A stretch of 64,000 nucleotides of DNA from Blastopirellula sp. J2-11 (lineage in GTDB: Bacteria > Planctomycetota > Planctomycetia > Pirellulales > Pirellulaceae). Shown piece by piece: positions 63,574 through 64,000 of this stretch (the stretch's first letter is position 1; every line of letters starts with the position of its first letter). The translations under genes were made by a program, and so were the position numbers. The notes under the pieces are model-generated. The model saw only the letters and a program-made list of their open reading frames with translations, was not told the origin of the DNA and ran no database searches. The stretch is from contig NZ_CP097384.1 in NCBI RefSeq assembly GCF_024584705.1, positions 4,588,001 to 4,652,000 on the forward strand. The letters are read 5' to 3'.

Positions 63574-64000
63574 ATGCCGGGATCCACCGATGTGACACAA
63601 GGTGCTCAATCGGAGGATTGGGTAGCGACGGAAAGATTGCTGCCCAGGGTGTATGACGAACTACGCCGACTTGCAGCGACCTATCTAGCCAGAGAACAAT
63701 ATGGGCATACTCGTCGGCCAACGTCGTTAGTCCATGAAGCTTACCTTCGACTCATTGGCTTGGATGCCAACACACTTTGGAGAGACGAACGGCATTTCTT
63801 TGGCGCGGCTGCAATTGCAATCCGACGCATCCTGGTGGACAACGCACGCCACAAAAGGGCGCTCAAGCGGGGTGGCGATGCAATTCGCCACAACCTTTAT
63901 GACGAAATTACTGCTACTCTTCCTGAACCTGTCGAAGATCTAATCGCTCTGGACGATGCTCTCAGCAAACTCGCCACGGTTCACCCACAGGCGGCCGAGA
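63574..64000 (+). CDS. ECF-type sigma factor (start only; runs off the window)
   Basis: The frame from the ATG at 63574 stays open to the edge (142 codons). Region 2 reads LLPRVYDELRRLAATYLARE, then HTRRPTSLVHEAYLRLIGLD and RHFFGAAAIAIRRILVDNAR, HKRALKRGG, which are hallmarks of the planctomycete/acidobacterial ECF subfamily annotated TIGR02999. LIALDDALSKLATVHPQ begins region 4. In this subfamily the next gene is usually a membrane Ser/Thr kinase that regulates it. Its C-terminus and partner lie outside the window. Confidence 0.88.
   Translation, partial: MPGSTDVTQGAQSEDWVATERLLPRVYDELRRLAATYLAREQYGHTRRPTSLVHEAYLRLIGLDANTLWRDERHFFGAAAIAIRRILVDNARHKRALKRGGDAIRHNLYDEITATLPEPVEDLIALDDALSKLATVHPQAAE

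Overview
The window looks like a chromosomal segment of a planctomycete, most likely of the Pirellulaceae (Blastopirellula/Bremerella type). This rests on gene style: a giant secreted RHS protein with the planctomycete 'LE...LTAD' N-terminus, DUF2924 beside a serine recombinase, an ECF sigma factor of the type usually paired with Ser/Thr kinases, an Aas-type fusion, many small secreted proteins of unknown role, and little use of strong Shine-Dalgarno sites. No 16S gene is present, so the assignment is inference.

Positions 1-23,100 are ordinary core genome. An AddA/AddB-like recombination helicase-nuclease pair sits at the left edge (addA runs off the window). It is followed by a GT4 glycosyltransferase, a divergent Nramp-family transporter carrying a soluble insert, a small lipoprotein, two HAD-fold proteins, a nucleotidyltransferase-like protein, tRNA-Leu(UAG), a small conserved protein, a HEAT-like membrane protein, a secreted protein, a 1,279-residue MFS/acyltransferase/acyl-ACP-ligase fusion, several exported unknowns, an anti-sigma antagonist with an RsbW-like kinase, and tRNA-Asn(GUU).

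Positions 23,378-53,531 are accessory. First comes a four-gene rightward cluster (24,585-35,004): a type III-like DNA methyltransferase, an overlapping Res-like helicase with an altered nuclease motif, a 1,425-residue DUF4297-like nuclease/STAND NTPase resembling Avs defence proteins, and a zinc-finger VRR-NUC nuclease. Next is a leftward serine-recombinase operon whose recombinase is frameshifted. After it lies a phage- or satellite-like module: HTH and sigma-like regulators, a Prim-Pol/SF3 primase-helicase, a candidate origin (22-bp inverted repeat around a 36-nt alternating purine-pyrimidine tract), a ParB-Toprim protein resembling a ParB fusion to a topoisomerase VI A/mini-A protein, a CsrA-like protein, a ParB-methyltransferase, a HARE-HTH protein, an HNH nuclease and both terminase subunits. 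No portal, capsid or tail gene follows. Two adjacent PD-(D/E)XK-like proteins close the region.

Positions 53,532-64,000 hold an RHS polymorphic-toxin-like gene (2,497 codons) with an AT-richer C-terminal tip, a small membrane protein just behind it (candidate immunity protein), a DDE transposase that overlaps that protein's 3' end, and the start of an ECF sigma factor gene cut by the window edge.

The strongest candidates for something undescribed are the methyltransferase/helicase/STAND-nuclease/VRR-NUC cluster and the ParB-mini-A-like fusion beside the candidate origin.
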